A stretch of DNA of 31,791 nt from a virus: IMG/VR virus record IMGVR_UViG_3300031758_000339, positions 1 through 31,791 of that record; one strand, 5' to 3'. The translations under genes were made by a program, and so were the position numbers. The notes under the pieces were generated by a model. That model was not told the DNA's origin and did no database searches. It was given only the letters and a program-made list of their open reading frames with translations. This document shows positions 1 to 6,561 of the stretch, piece after piece. Every line of letters starts with the position of its first letter. The first letter of the stretch is position 1.

Positions 1-110
1 GCCTGCTGGATCGCCTCCAGGGCGATCAAGGCGTCACGGCCCGCGAGGCAGTACCGGTGCTCGCGGGCGTCGTCGGGGTCGCTGCAATCGAACCGGAGGA
101 TGGCTTGCAT
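1..110 (-). CDS. small phage protein, partial (runs off the left edge)
   Basis: An ATG at 110-108 opens a minus-strand frame that stays open to base 1, giving 36 complete codons. It begins MQAILRFDCSDPDDAREH. This resembles the short N-termini of small acidic phage proteins (hydrophobic strand, acidic turn, then a helix) often found near recombination or packaging genes; that family has no established function. There is no strong Shine-Dalgarno sequence in front of it. If the window is circular, the frame continues for six codons from base 31791 and stops (TGA at 31775-31773), giving 42 residues directly before the small terminase gene. That would be shorter than I expect for the family, so the join may not be real. 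Confidence 0.5.
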   Translation of the reverse strand, partial: MQAILRFDCSDPDDAREHRYCLAGRDALIALEAIQQ

Positions 111-191
111 GACCGCAGCCTATCGGACGGGGCAAATGGGTCAACGCTCGTTTTATCGCGATTTGCGAATCTGGAAAGCCCGGTCCCCAGC

Positions 192-237
192 GTTGCAAAA
201 CCTCGGCCCAAATTCACAACGACCGAGGTTTCGTAAC
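192..237 (-). terminator. strong imperfect hairpin between the tail-fibre genes and the left-edge gene
   Basis: The arms 198-206 (AAACCTCGG) and 223-231 (CCGAGGTTT) are perfect 9-bp complements. They extend to 15 bp (192-206 and 223-237) with two sequence differences. In a minus-strand transcript one of these is a G-U pair, leaving a single mismatch; the loop is 16 nt. The hairpin lies after the last minus-strand gene and before the gene starting at 110, where a terminator would fit. There is no run of U after the stem, so an intrinsic terminator is uncertain; it could also be a protein-binding dyad. Confidence 0.4.
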
Positions 238-264
238 AGGCCCACACCTACGGTGAGTGCGGCC

Positions 265-280
265 ATACCCATTTGGGTAT
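265..280. promoter_or_regulatory. 16-bp perfect palindrome, operator-like
   Basis: ATACCCA (265-271), TT, TGGGTAT (274-280) form a perfect dyad with a 2-nt centre. It lies in the non-coding stretch 111-304, which also holds the 192-237 hairpin and a loosely TTGACC-like -35 element on the minus strand near 140. I see no convincing -10 partner. A two-nucleotide loop suits binding by a dimeric protein better than an RNA hairpin. Confidence 0.35.
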
Positions 281-304
281 AGCCTGTACTCTGTGGGTGT
301 ACGG

Positions 305-394
305 TCATTTCGCCAACGCCGCTAACGCCTCGCGATCCTCTCGCATGACGCGACGGGCTACGGCGAGTTGTGCGACGTGCTGGGCGTCTTGCAT
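305..394 (-). CDS. possible 29-residue peptide at the end of the fibre operon
   Basis: An ATG at 394-392 opens a 29-codon frame ending in TGA at 307-305. The start is two bases past the TAG of the preceding gene. The composition (Met, Gln, Ala, Arg, Glu, Leu; predicted helix, charged) looks like a real short phage protein rather than random sequence. The site in front is only a weak GGGA. Nothing about function can be said, and the frame may be chance. Confidence 0.25.
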   Translation of the reverse strand: MQDAQHVAQLAVARRVMREDREALAALAK

Positions 395-396
395 GG

Positions 397-705
397 CTAT
401 CCCAGCGGCGGGCAAATCCATGTGCAGGATGCCTCATCTAAGACGCACTGATTGCTGGGCTTGGGCGGAATGAACGCATCGCGAGCGGCATCGTATGTGT
501 AGCCAATGCCGGCGTAGTTCTTCCGAAACGGCACGCCGCCGCTGGCATGAACGCCGCCGCGAGTGTTGTAGGAGGTGCGCTTGCACAGTTGGCCGCGAAA
601 CTGGCCGTAGTGTTCCTCCCAATCAACGCCGCCGTCGTTTTCGTCCCTGCCGACGATTACTTCTGTGACCGCCCCAGATGCGTCAATAAGTGCGTAGTGT
701 GCCAT
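397..705 (-). CDS. small virion-type protein of a family common in aquatic phages
   Basis: 102 residues. The segment FRKNYAGIGYTYDAARDAF (about residues 61-79), followed by PPKPSNQCVLDEASCTW, closely matches my recollection of a small protein widespread in cyanophage and other aquatic phage genomes, usually beside structural genes; its role is unknown. The ATG overlaps the stop of the upstream glycine-rich gene (TAATG), so the two are translationally coupled. Three Cys residues and a Trp-rich end suggest a compact beta fold. Base composition is less G+C-rich than the replication genes, as for the rest of this fibre block. A role at the tail tip or as a fibre accessory is inferred from position only. 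Confidence 0.75.
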   Translation of the reverse strand: MAHYALIDASGAVTEVIVGRDENDGGVDWEEHYGQFRGQLCKRTSYNTRGGVHASGGVPFRKNYAGIGYTYDAARDAFIPPKPSNQCVLDEASCTWICPPLG

Positions 706-1661
706 TACACAAACTGGACGGTGCCAGTCCCGGCTGTGAAGGTGTAAGCAGTAAGCCCGCCGCTGGTTGCAGATGTGTAAACAAGACCGACTGATGCAGA
801 GATGGTGGCGTTGCTTGGAACTCGCACCACAACAACCCCAGACCCGCCTGTACCACCAAGCTGACTATTTCCGCCAGAGGTTGTTCCGCCGCCTCCACCA
901 CCACCGCCGGAATTTGTCGTGCCGTTAGCTCCAGCAGACGAATGCGCGCCGCCCGCGCCGCCACCACCTGAACCGCCGCTGCCAGCAGTTAGCATTACAT
1001 CTTGACCGCCAGAGCCGCCGCCGCCGCCGCCCGCATAGCTCACCGAAGAGCCAGAAATAGTAGACGTTGCCCCCGCCCCGCCAGCCCCAGCAGCCGTTGA
1101 TGAGGTATTCCCTCCTACGGCACCAGCGCCGCCGCCTCCGGCACCGGCACGATGGCCCAAAGAGGCCAGCGTGCCACCATTATTGCCCTGCGCAGGAGAT
1201 GTGGACGGTGTATTGCCCGTCCCTGCGCCGCCGTTTGTTTGAGTGCTGCGAGAGCCAGCCCCGCCTCCGCTTCCGCCACTTCCGCCGCCAGTCTGCGTGC
1301 TATCCGTAGGCAATCGCGCGCACCCACCACCACCTCCCCCAGCAGACTCAAGCGAGCCAAATACGGAGTTGCTACCGGACGCGCCGCGAAGCGTTCCGTT
1401 TCCGCCAGACCCGGCGACACTTGCGCCGCCAGCGCCAACGGTTAGCTGGTAACTGACGCCACGCTGAATCAAAAAATCTGAGGCCGACCGAAACCCACCG
1501 CCACCTCCACCACCACCGCCGTCAGAGTAAGGAGTGGTGGAACTGGTCATAAATCCGCCGCCAGCGCCTCCGCCGCCGCCACCAGCAACGACTAGCAAGT
1601 CGGCAAGGATCGGGGATGTGCCGCTTGCCCTGGGGCGAAGCAACCTAGGCGACATGGGCAT
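705..1661 (-). CDS. glycine-rich tail adhesin
   Basis: 318 residues dominated by runs of Gly with Ser, Ala, Thr and Asn, broken by short variable segments, ending in a beta-type tail with GGSGVVVVRVP near residue 277 onward. This pattern matches the glycine-rich domain of phage tip adhesins such as T-even gp38, where polyglycine-II helices are packed and the variable loops between them bind the host receptor. It follows the tail-fibre gene and precedes a small virion-type protein, consistent with a receptor-binding module. Start: ATG at 1661, or two codons on at 1655; neither has a strong ribosome site, so expression may depend on coupling to the fibre gene. The repetitive glycine codons make this stretch prone to recombination. 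Confidence 0.8.
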   Translation of the reverse strand: MPMSPRLLRPRASGTSPILADLLVVAGGGGGGAGGGFMTSSTTPYSDGGGGGGGGGFRSASDFLIQRGVSYQLTVGAGGASVAGSGGNGTLRGASGSNSVFGSLESAGGGGGGCARLPTDSTQTGGGSGGSGGGAGSRSTQTNGGAGTGNTPSTSPAQGNNGGTLASLGHRAGAGGGGAGAVGGNTSSTAAGAGGAGATSTISGSSVSYAGGGGGGSGGQDVMLTAGSGGSGGGGAGGAHSSAGANGTTNSGGGGGGGGTTSGGNSQLGGTGGSGVVVVRVPSNATISASVGLVYTSATSGGLTAYTFTAGTGTVQFV

Positions 1662-1693
1662 GGAAGTGCGCTACCGTAGGGATGTGACGCCGT

Positions 1694-2599
1694 TCAGGTC
1701 ACGACCCAACGCGAGAGCGTCGAGTCGTACATGAGCAGCATGGAGCTATTGGCTGAGATCACCACGTCGCCCGCCCACGGAGAGATGATCCGGTTGGCGG
1801 CGGCGCTCGCGGCGTCCTGGTGGCGGAGCGTGATCGCGAACGAGCCGACGTTCCTGAGCAGGATCGCGTGGCCGTCAAACAGGCCAGCGGTGATTCCGGT
1901 GATGTTCCGGGCCGCGTCAGACGAGATCCGGAAGATGTCGGCGGTCGCAATGTCCAGGGCGTAGTCGTTCCGGTTGCTCGTGATCTGGGCCGGCGTGGTC
2001 GTGACGTTGACCGGCGCGGTCATCTGCTGCCAGTTTGCGGCGTTGAACGTCGCCCCGGTCGTTCCGGCCACGCTCCGGCGGTAGGTGATGCCCAGGTAGT
2101 GGACCAGTGCACCCTTCGCGTAGGCCGTGTTGGGTGCCCAGGGCGTGACCGCGACCCAGTTGATGCTCGAGGCCGACAGGCCGGCGGTCGCGATCTTGGC
2201 GTCCGTGACGCTGCCGTCCGTCGGGACGCGGGCGTCCGAGAGCCGAGCGTCGCCCGTGAGCACGACATTCGCCGAAAGCCTCGCGTCGGCCAGCGTGCCG
2301 CTCGTGAGGAGGCTGGCGTTCGTCGTGGCCGGGGCGGCGGCCTGGACGGCCGTCGTGAAGTCCGTGATCTGCGATGCCGTGTGCGTGTGGCTCGCCGCAG
2401 CGTAGCTGCCGGATGCTTGCTTGCCGTCCAGCTCCGCCTGCAGGCCCGTCACGTCGGCGATCGCGTGGTTGTGCGGGAGGTCGCGGATCGAGCCGAGCGT
2501 GACCTTCTGCGTCTGCGTGCCGGCGGCGTTGGTGGCGGGGACCACGGCGTTCGCGTTGGCCGTGCCGGCCGGGAGCTGCGAGATCTTCACGTCGGGCAT
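1694..2599 (-). CDS. tail fibre protein
   Basis: 301 residues. The N-terminus MPDVKISQLPAGTANANA is the typical start of phage fibre proteins that dock to the tail. It is followed by fibre-shaft motifs: VTGLQAELDGKQ (about residues 50-61), SHTHTASQITDF (about 70-81) and further Ser/Thr/Ala/Asp repeats (LTSGTLADARLS, LTGDARLSDARV). Around residues 146-192, aromatic residues in a WVAVTPWAPNTAY...GITYRR...NWQQ pattern resemble a small carbohydrate-binding (CBM5/12-like) module, followed by a beta-rich tip. Likely role: reversible binding to host surface sugars. It sits directly downstream of the early genes rather than next to the tail genes. Confidence 0.85.
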   Translation of the reverse strand: MPDVKISQLPAGTANANAVVPATNAAGTQTQKVTLGSIRDLPHNHAIADVTGLQAELDGKQASGSYAAASHTHTASQITDFTTAVQAAAPATTNASLLTSGTLADARLSANVVLTGDARLSDARVPTDGSVTDAKIATAGLSASSINWVAVTPWAPNTAYAKGALVHYLGITYRRSVAGTTGATFNAANWQQMTAPVNVTTTPAQITSNRNDYALDIATADIFRISSDAARNITGITAGLFDGHAILLRNVGSFAITLRHQDAASAAANRIISPWAGDVVISANSSMLLMYDSTLSRWVVT

Positions 2600-2600
2600 G

Positions 2601-2753
2601 TCACTGCTCCGTGCGGAGGTAAGCCCCAGCCTCGGTCCGGAGCTGGTCGCCGGCCTCGGTCAGGATGGTGTTGGGCGTGGCCGGTCGCCGGCGCAGCCTG
2701 CGGCGGAGCAGGCTGATAATCCGGAGGTTTCGCGGCCGAAAGACGATCGCCAT
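2601..2753 (-). CDS. 50-residue basic protein, unknown
   Basis: A short frame with ATG at 2753 and TGA at 2603-2601, two bases before the fibre ATG. The N-terminal half is strongly basic, with Arg-rich clusters (RPRNLRIISLLRRRLRRRP). The C-terminal half contains a short internal repeat (ILTEAGDQLRTEAGAYLRTEQ has two EAG.xLRTE units). Similar short proteins preceding fibre or structural genes occur in phages, without known function. The ribosome site is weak (GGCGGGA). The start was chosen because it fits the gap after the upstream HTH gene, which ends at 2767. Confidence 0.6.
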   Translation of the reverse strand: MAIVFRPRNLRIISLLRRRLRRRPATPNTILTEAGDQLRTEAGAYLRTEQ

Positions 2754-2766
2754 GGTCCCGCCAGTG

Positions 2767-3096
2767 TCACTGCCTCGTGCGATCGCTTGAACCGACCCAC
2801 CGCAGCTCGCGGACCTCGTCGGTCCATCTGGCTTGGACCTCGAGCACCCGCTTCCGCACCTCGTCGGGCGTCGGGTCCGGGGCCGGCGGCCGCCATCCGC
2901 CGCCGCGGCCACGCTTCGGGAGGTCGGCGAGCTGGTCCCTCAGCCTGGCCCGCAGCGTGTCGACCGTCACGCCGACGGCCCTCGCGATCTCCTGCTGGCA
3001 TCCTCCCGCCTTCCAGAGCCGGCGGACGTGCCGCTCCTGGGCTCGCGTGAGCAGCTTCTTCGCCGGGGCCGGTGGCCCGTCACGACGCCGCGGCAT
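2767..3096 (-). CDS. helix-turn-helix protein, possible late-gene regulator
   Basis: 109 residues. Residues about 17-50 form a clear helix-turn-helix (RAQERHVRRLWKAGGCQQ then EIARAVGVTVDTLRARL), resembling a sigma-region-4 or resolvase-type DNA-reading helix. A C-terminal segment DPTPDEVRKR...RWTDEVRE is a motif I recall from small phage DNA-binding proteins. The start at 3096 has GAGG seven bases upstream and overlaps the end of the RusA gene by 17 bp. Lying at the end of the early operon and just before the fibre genes, it could switch on late transcription; that is inference. It could also be a terminase-like small DNA-binding protein. Confidence 0.7.
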   Translation of the reverse strand: MPRRRDGPPAPAKKLLTRAQERHVRRLWKAGGCQQEIARAVGVTVDTLRARLRDQLADLPKRGRGGGWRPPAPDPTPDEVRKRVLEVQARWTDEVRELRWVGSSDRTRQ

Positions 3097-3541
3097 CGGG
3101 GAGCCTCGTGATCGTGACCACGGTCCGGGCCAGCTCGCCGCAGCCCGCGTAGCGTTTGCGGCATCGGCCGTCGACGACCTGGGTGTCGTCGTGCCAGACC
3201 GCCCCGGATGTCGTGATCGCGTCCTGGGCACCCTTCGCGAGGTTGTCCCAGTCGCCGGCCCGCATCCCCGGGAACGATGGCGAGCCGGTCCGCAGCTCGC
3301 CGCTACGCGTCAGGTGGGACGGAGGCCGCTCGAAGACACACTCGATGTCGATCGCGTGCGGCCCGTCGCTGGCCTCCCAGCCGGCCCGACGGGCCACGGC
3401 GGCGGCCTGGAGGGCCACGGCGGCCTTGAAGACCTTGATCCCGTTCTTCGTGGGCGTGTACGTGCGGCCGTTGGCCCAGCGTGCCCGCGGCTGCGGCACC
3501 GGTGGCCCCAGCACCTCGAAGGTGATCGTGGTCGCATCCAT
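3080..3541 (-). CDS. rusA: RusA-family Holliday junction resolvase
   Basis: 153 residues, near the usual 120-150 for RusA. The family signature is clear: GDWDNLAKGAQDAI (residues 96-109), then WHDDTQV (116-122) and KRYA. The acidic residues D97, D99 and D118/D119 would bind the metal that cuts paired strands of a four-way junction. The N-terminal strand FEVLGPPVPQPRARW is also typical. In lambdoid phages RusA resolves recombination or replication branches before packaging. It lies in the replication block with the ATPase and SSB-like genes, after the initiator, which fits. There is no strong ribosome site at 3541. Confidence 0.9.
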   Translation of the reverse strand: MDATTITFEVLGPPVPQPRARWANGRTYTPTKNGIKVFKAAVALQAAAVARRAGWEASDGPHAIDIECVFERPPSHLTRSGELRTGSPSFPGMRAGDWDNLAKGAQDAITTSGAVWHDDTQVVDGRCRKRYAGCGELARTVVTITRLPDAAAS

Positions 3542-3583
3542 GCGACCGTCGAAGGTAGGGCGGCCACCGCCTGAATCTAGGGT

Positions 3584-3883
3584 CTATCGCGTGGCGATCC
3601 GGGCTGCGTGGCGGGCCATCTCGTCTGGGTCCACGCGATCGTAGTAGATCACGAAAACCACGTTCGCCTTGTTGCCGTAGAGCGACTTAAGCGTCGACCG
3701 CAGCCGGTCGAGCTTCGTCGCCGCCGCGTGGCTGAACCGCTCCGGGAACGAGACCCGTAGGAACGTCGTGTCGTTCGCGAAGTGGTCCATCAGCACCTGG
3801 GCCGGGGCGTGCTGCCACCCGCTCGGCTCGTAGACCGTGCGGACGGCCGACGCGATCTGCTCGGTCGTCACATCGAGGATCAC
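3584..3883 (-). CDS. 99-residue protein of unknown function, GTG start
   Basis: This gene is easily missed because it starts with GTG (3883-3881), which overlaps the TGA of the initiator-like gene (GTGA). AGGAGG sits seven bases upstream, a strong site that decides the start. The protein begins VILDVTTEQIAS and continues through an amphipathic helix and a segment LYGNKANVVFVIYYDR that looks like a buried beta strand. No family is recognised. The coupled position between initiator and RusA suggests a replication accessory role, by context only. Confidence 0.7.
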   Translation of the reverse strand: MILDVTTEQIASAVRTVYEPSGWQHAPAQVLMDHFANDTTFLRVSFPERFSHAAATKLDRLRSTLKSLYGNKANVVFVIYYDRVDPDEMARHAARIATR

Positions 3884-4767
3884 GGGGCGGCCTCCTGGCG
3901 GAGCTTCTCGGCGAGGGCACGCTTCGTCGCCTCGAACCGCGCCGCGTCGTCGCCCTGGAAGGCCTGGGGCGGGCCGCGGTCTTCCGGCCCGCGGTAGCCC
4001 GTGGCCCGGGGGGTGTCCCGCGGGTTGTCGAACTGGCCGCCCAGCACCTTGTCCACGAAGCCGGGGGCCACGAGCTGCGGCAGCGTCACCGGATCGCGGA
4101 AGTACTTGCACCGCGGCAGGGCCTCGATCGCGGCCAGGGCCTTCTGGAACCAGCCTTCCTCGGCCAGCCGGTCGGCGGCCTTGTCTGGCGGGTCTGGCAG
4201 CTTCCAGGGGCGGCCGGTGCCTGCGGCCCAGGCCTTGCGAAGCGTGTCCCAGCCGGCCGGCCCGGCAGGGCCGGTGCCCTCCTGGGTTTGCGCAGCTTCA
4301 CCGGGGGAGGAAGAAGAATTTCTATCTCCTCTATCTCCTCTCTCTGACGCGCCGCGCGCGTTGTGCGCACGCGCCGCGCGCGTAGACGTACGCGCCGCGC
4401 GCGTATCGGGGTCCTTTTTGGCGTTTGCGACCTGGTTTCGCACGGTTTCCAGCGCCCGCGACTTGGCCGACTTCGAGAACCGACGCTCCCATCCGGGGAT
4501 CGCCACAGTTCCGTTGTCCGCGTCGATCACGAGCCAGCCGACCGCCTCGACCTCCCGCCAGAACTCCTCGTCGCCGCCGCAGATCCGCCCCAGGAGCCGG
4601 ACCGACATCCGGGCCGTCCCGTCGGAGCAGTTCAGGGCCGCCCAGCCCCAGAGCATCAGCAGCCGGCCGACGACCTGGTCGGGGGCCAGCCCCGTCCGGT
4701 CGACCAGCTCGAGCACCTCCGGTTTCTGGGGGAGGCAGACATCGTATGGAACCCACTCACCGGCCAT
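3880..4767 (-). CDS. replication initiator-like protein (lambda O / DnaD type organisation)
   Basis: 295 residues. The start is ATG at 4767, five bases after AAGGAGG; a GTG two codons upstream is too close to that site. The N-terminal 100 residues (GEWVPYDVCLPQKPEVLELV... WGWAALNCSDG... VGWLVIDADNGTVAIPGWERRF) look like the winged-helix domain of phage initiators and DnaD-like proteins. A low-complexity linker (about 115-165, TRAAR repeats, Ser/Gly) follows, then a helical C-terminal domain with WFQKALAAIEALPRCKYFRDPVTL (about residues 205-228), as in helicase-loader or primosome proteins. Iterons lie inside the linker DNA, as in lambda O. No helicase gene is visible, so it probably recruits host DnaB. 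The family assignment is inferred from pattern. Confidence 0.65.
   Translation of the reverse strand: MAGEWVPYDVCLPQKPEVLELVDRTGLAPDQVVGRLLMLWGWAALNCSDGTARMSVRLLGRICGGDEEFWREVEAVGWLVIDADNGTVAIPGWERRFSKSAKSRALETVRNQVANAKKDPDTRAARTSTRAARAHNARGASERGDRGDRNSSSSPGEAAQTQEGTGPAGPAGWDTLRKAWAAGTGRPWKLPDPPDKAADRLAEEGWFQKALAAIEALPRCKYFRDPVTLPQLVAPGFVDKVLGGQFDNPRDTPRATGYRGPEDRGPPQAFQGDDAARFEATKRALAEKLRQEAAP
4347..4404. repeat. three iterons inside the initiator gene: candidate replication origin
   Basis: The 15-bp sequence ACGCGCCGCGCGCGT occurs three times without change at 4347-4361, 4369-4383 and 4390-4404, spaced 22 and 21 bp start to start (two helical turns). Each copy is itself a dyad, with arms ACGCGC and GCGCGT around CGC. 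Next to it (about 4306-4346) is a more A/T-containing, strand-asymmetric pyrimidine tract with repeated TATCTCCTC. Initiator gene, internal iterons and an adjacent easily melted tract together copy the layout of the lambda origin within gene O. Function is inferred. Confidence 0.6.
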
Positions 4768-4954
4768 CGGCACCTCCTTTTGCCTTCAACCATTCGCGTC
4801 TGAAATCCGCCCAGAGCATGGTCCCGCCGGCCAGCCGGTGGGACGAGTAGGCGATCACGGCCTGCTCGGTCTCAGGGTCGCGGTTCTTCTCCTGCTGACG
4901 GAGCCGCTCCGACAGCTCGTCGCGGCGGCGTTGCTCAAGCCAGTTAGCTGGCAT
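4757..4954 (-). CDS. 65-residue charged protein, unknown
   Basis: Starts at ATG 4954, five bases after GGAGG, overlapping the end of the upstream zinc-ribbon-like gene by 11 bp and the start of the initiator gene by 11 bp. The first 30 residues are very rich in Arg, Glu and Gln (LEQRRRDELSERLRQQEK) and should form a helix or coiled coil. The rest (AVIAYSSHRLAGG, WADFRREWLKAKGG) looks helical too. No family is recognised. Tight coupling to the initiator gene suggests a small replication partner, but nothing in the sequence proves this. Confidence 0.65.
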   Translation of the reverse strand: MPANWLEQRRRDELSERLRQQEKNRDPETEQAVIAYSSHRLAGGTMLWADFRREWLKAKGGADGR

Positions 4955-5171
4955 TGCGGCCTCCGGCGATGACCTTGGCGAGCGCGAGCGTGATCACGTA
5001 GCCGAGCTTCCGGTCGTCCCACTTCTTCGCCCGGCATGCAGCGATGACCAGGCCGACGGCCTGCTCAAGTGCCGCGAAGCCGCTCGACTCCGCCTCCGGC
5101 GTCGGCGTGCCGCAGTCCTGGCACTTGGCGGCGTCCTCAAAGTACTTGGCGAGTCTGTTATGTGATGGCAT
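4944..5171 (-). CDS. 75-residue protein with a CxxC motif, unknown
   Basis: ATG at 5171 follows AAGGAGG at good spacing and overlaps the end of the GIY-YIG gene by 14 bp, fixing the start. Near the N-terminus is KCQDCGTPTPEAESSG, a CxxC that could be half of a metal site; a third Cys appears further on (AACRAKKW). The middle and end (ALEQAVGLVIAACRAKKWDD, LGYVITLALAKVI) are amphipathic helices. No family is recognised. The strong ribosome site and coupled arrangement make it a real gene. Confidence 0.7.
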   Translation of the reverse strand: MPSHNRLAKYFEDAAKCQDCGTPTPEAESSGFAALEQAVGLVIAACRAKKWDDRKLGYVITLALAKVIAGGRNAS

Positions 5172-6135
5172 GGGCGGCCTCCTTGCTTGCCGAGTCGTCC
5201 GACAGCAGCCTTTTCTGCCTGGACGCATTTGATTCGCGAACCTCTCTGTTCCTTTCCGGCCGGTGCAGCCAGATGAAGAACAGCTCCCAAGTGTGTATCT
5301 CTTCTGGCGGCATCTCGATGTATGTAACCTTGCAATCGGCCAACTCTTCACGCCGCGGATGCAGCCTGTTTCCGAGATTCTCCGACTTGCCGACGTAAAC
5401 ACATTTTCCGTCTGTAACACGCCAGCCAAAGTAAATGCCAGACTTTCCTGACAGCATCGACTTTGCATCAGCCAGACGCACAAAATCTGGGTAACAAAGA
5501 GCCATCATTGACTGTGCGTCAACGATCCGCGAGCTAAAGTCGACTGGGCACAAAGTCCATGTCGTCTTTCTTCCGACAAGCCGCCTGCCTTCAACGGCCT
5601 TGGCAAGCCTCTCCTCTGCGTCAGCTAGTGCTGCCTTGGTCGTTCTTAAGGCCTTGCTGGCCGATTCGTACGAAAACCACTCACGGTCCGCCGCGGCACG
5701 ATGAGACTTGGCCTCATCGTCCCATTTGGCGACTTGCTCTCTTAGTTCCCCTTGAGCCATCCTCACCAGCCCTTCGACCGCATAGTAGATGCCGTCGAAG
5801 AATGCGCACGGAACTTCTAATGCGTGAACGGCGTCAGCGGATGATCCGCAACTGATGGATTCTCCGTTTACAGTCAACCGCCTTTTCCCGTGCAAGTAGC
5901 CAACACAAACCACGGCAGGCCTCTTTTCGTCCCCGCCTATTTCGATGTCGACGTAAACTTGCAGTCCATCTATTGGGCACAGTCGCGAGCGAACGTTAGT
6001 AATCGCCCACGGCTTGTAATAGTGGCAGCGTTCGCAAAAAGCCCTGGCGATTTCGCAGAGTCTCGAATGATTGCCTTCCGAAATCGCTGCCGATATTTCG
6101 TCGTGGTAGATGTCGATAGTCGCGCCAAACATCAT
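5158..6135 (-). CDS. GIY-YIG domain protein, probable mobile addition
   Basis: 325 residues from ATG 6135 (GGAGG five bases upstream; a second ATG follows at 6132). The N-terminal 120 residues are unassigned and contain several Cys; about 123-188 is charged helix or coiled coil. The C-terminus carries a GIY-YIG nuclease core: GIY at 233-235, YVG at 247-249 (YVGKSENLGNRL), an Arg at about 257, and a Glu in TWELFF near 284. Such domains occur in phage homing endonucleases and T5orf172-like proteins, which nick or cut DNA. G+C is only about 50% (31 of 60 at 5281-5340 and 29 of 60 at 5461-5520) against about 67% nearby, so the gene is probably a recent arrival. It could be a homing nuclease or an anti-host nuclease. 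Confidence 0.75.
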   Translation of the reverse strand: MMFGATIDIYHDEISAAISEGNHSRLCEIARAFCERCHYYKPWAITNVRSRLCPIDGLQVYVDIEIGGDEKRPAVVCVGYLHGKRRLTVNGESISCGSSADAVHALEVPCAFFDGIYYAVEGLVRMAQGELREQVAKWDDEAKSHRAAADREWFSYESASKALRTTKAALADAEERLAKAVEGRRLVGRKTTWTLCPVDFSSRIVDAQSMMALCYPDFVRLADAKSMLSGKSGIYFGWRVTDGKCVYVGKSENLGNRLHPRREELADCKVTYIEMPPEEIHTWELFFIWLHRPERNREVRESNASRQKRLLSDDSASKEAAHAIT

Positions 6136-6440
6136 CCCGCCCTCCTGTACCTCATCTCCCGATTCCCCGTCGGCGAGACCGCCTCGCCGATCTCCACGAC
6201 CAGGCCACGACGCCGCAGCTCGTGCATGCGGCGGGCGACCTGTTGCTCCGTCAGCCCGCACCGGCCGGCCAGCTCGTCCTTCGTGCCGGGGCCGGCCGCC
6301 AGGGCCGCGAGAATCCGCTCCTCGTGACTGCCGGAGAAGGTCGGCGCGTTGGCCGCGGCCGACCTCGAGGTCGGCGGATCGGCCCGGCGGCAGAGCGCCA
6401 CGAGCGGTAGGTCCGCGTTACTTTCGATGAAGGTCGGCAT
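6132..6440 (-). CDS. winged helix-turn-helix protein
   Basis: 102 residues, AGGAGG in front of ATG 6440. The C-terminal 60 residues form a winged helix: EERILAALAAGPGTKDELA (helices 1-2), CGLTEQQVARRMHELRRRG (recognition helix) and LVVEIGEAVSP (wing). The N-terminal 35 residues are an unstructured Ser/Ala/Pro linker. This looks like an ArsR/MarR-type or phage-replication-type DNA-binding domain. It overlaps both neighbours by a few bases. It could regulate early genes or assist initiation; it is not a CI-type repressor, having no dimerisation or LexA-like domain. Confidence 0.75.
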   Translation of the reverse strand: MPTFIESNADLPLVALCRRADPPTSRSAAANAPTFSGSHEERILAALAAGPGTKDELAGRCGLTEQQVARRMHELRRRGLVVEIGEAVSPTGNREMRYRRAG

Positions 6441-6561
6441 CCGTGCCCTCCTTTTCCTTCTTCGCCGCGTCTTCCTTGACGCGTCCGCCAGCCGGCCGCC
6501 GCTTCGGCTGCGGCGTGGCCGGCTTCTTCTTCATGTTCTTCCAGCTATCGTGCCAAGCCAT
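6418..6561 (-). CDS. 47-residue lysine-rich protein
   Basis: Begins MAWHDSWKNMKKKPA at ATG 6561, which overlaps the TGA of the gene before (ATGA), with GGAGG five bases upstream. It is almost entirely Lys/Arg/Pro/Glu and should be disordered and nucleic-acid binding. The last 20 bp overlap the winged-helix gene. No family is recognised; expression is well supported by the ribosome site and coupling. Confidence 0.6.
   Translation of the reverse strand: MAWHDSWKNMKKKPATPQPKRRPAGGRVKEDAAKKEKEGTDADLHRK

Noticed and set aside
705-1661. Glycine-codon repeats considered as a CRISPR or tandem DNA repeat array
   Set aside because: No constant repeat length or spacers; the repetition follows from runs of Gly codons in one reading frame.
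1820-2716. 298-codon plus-strand frame opposite the tail fibre gene
   Set aside because: Shadow of the fibre gene; Arg/Gly/Val-rich with no recognisable domain.
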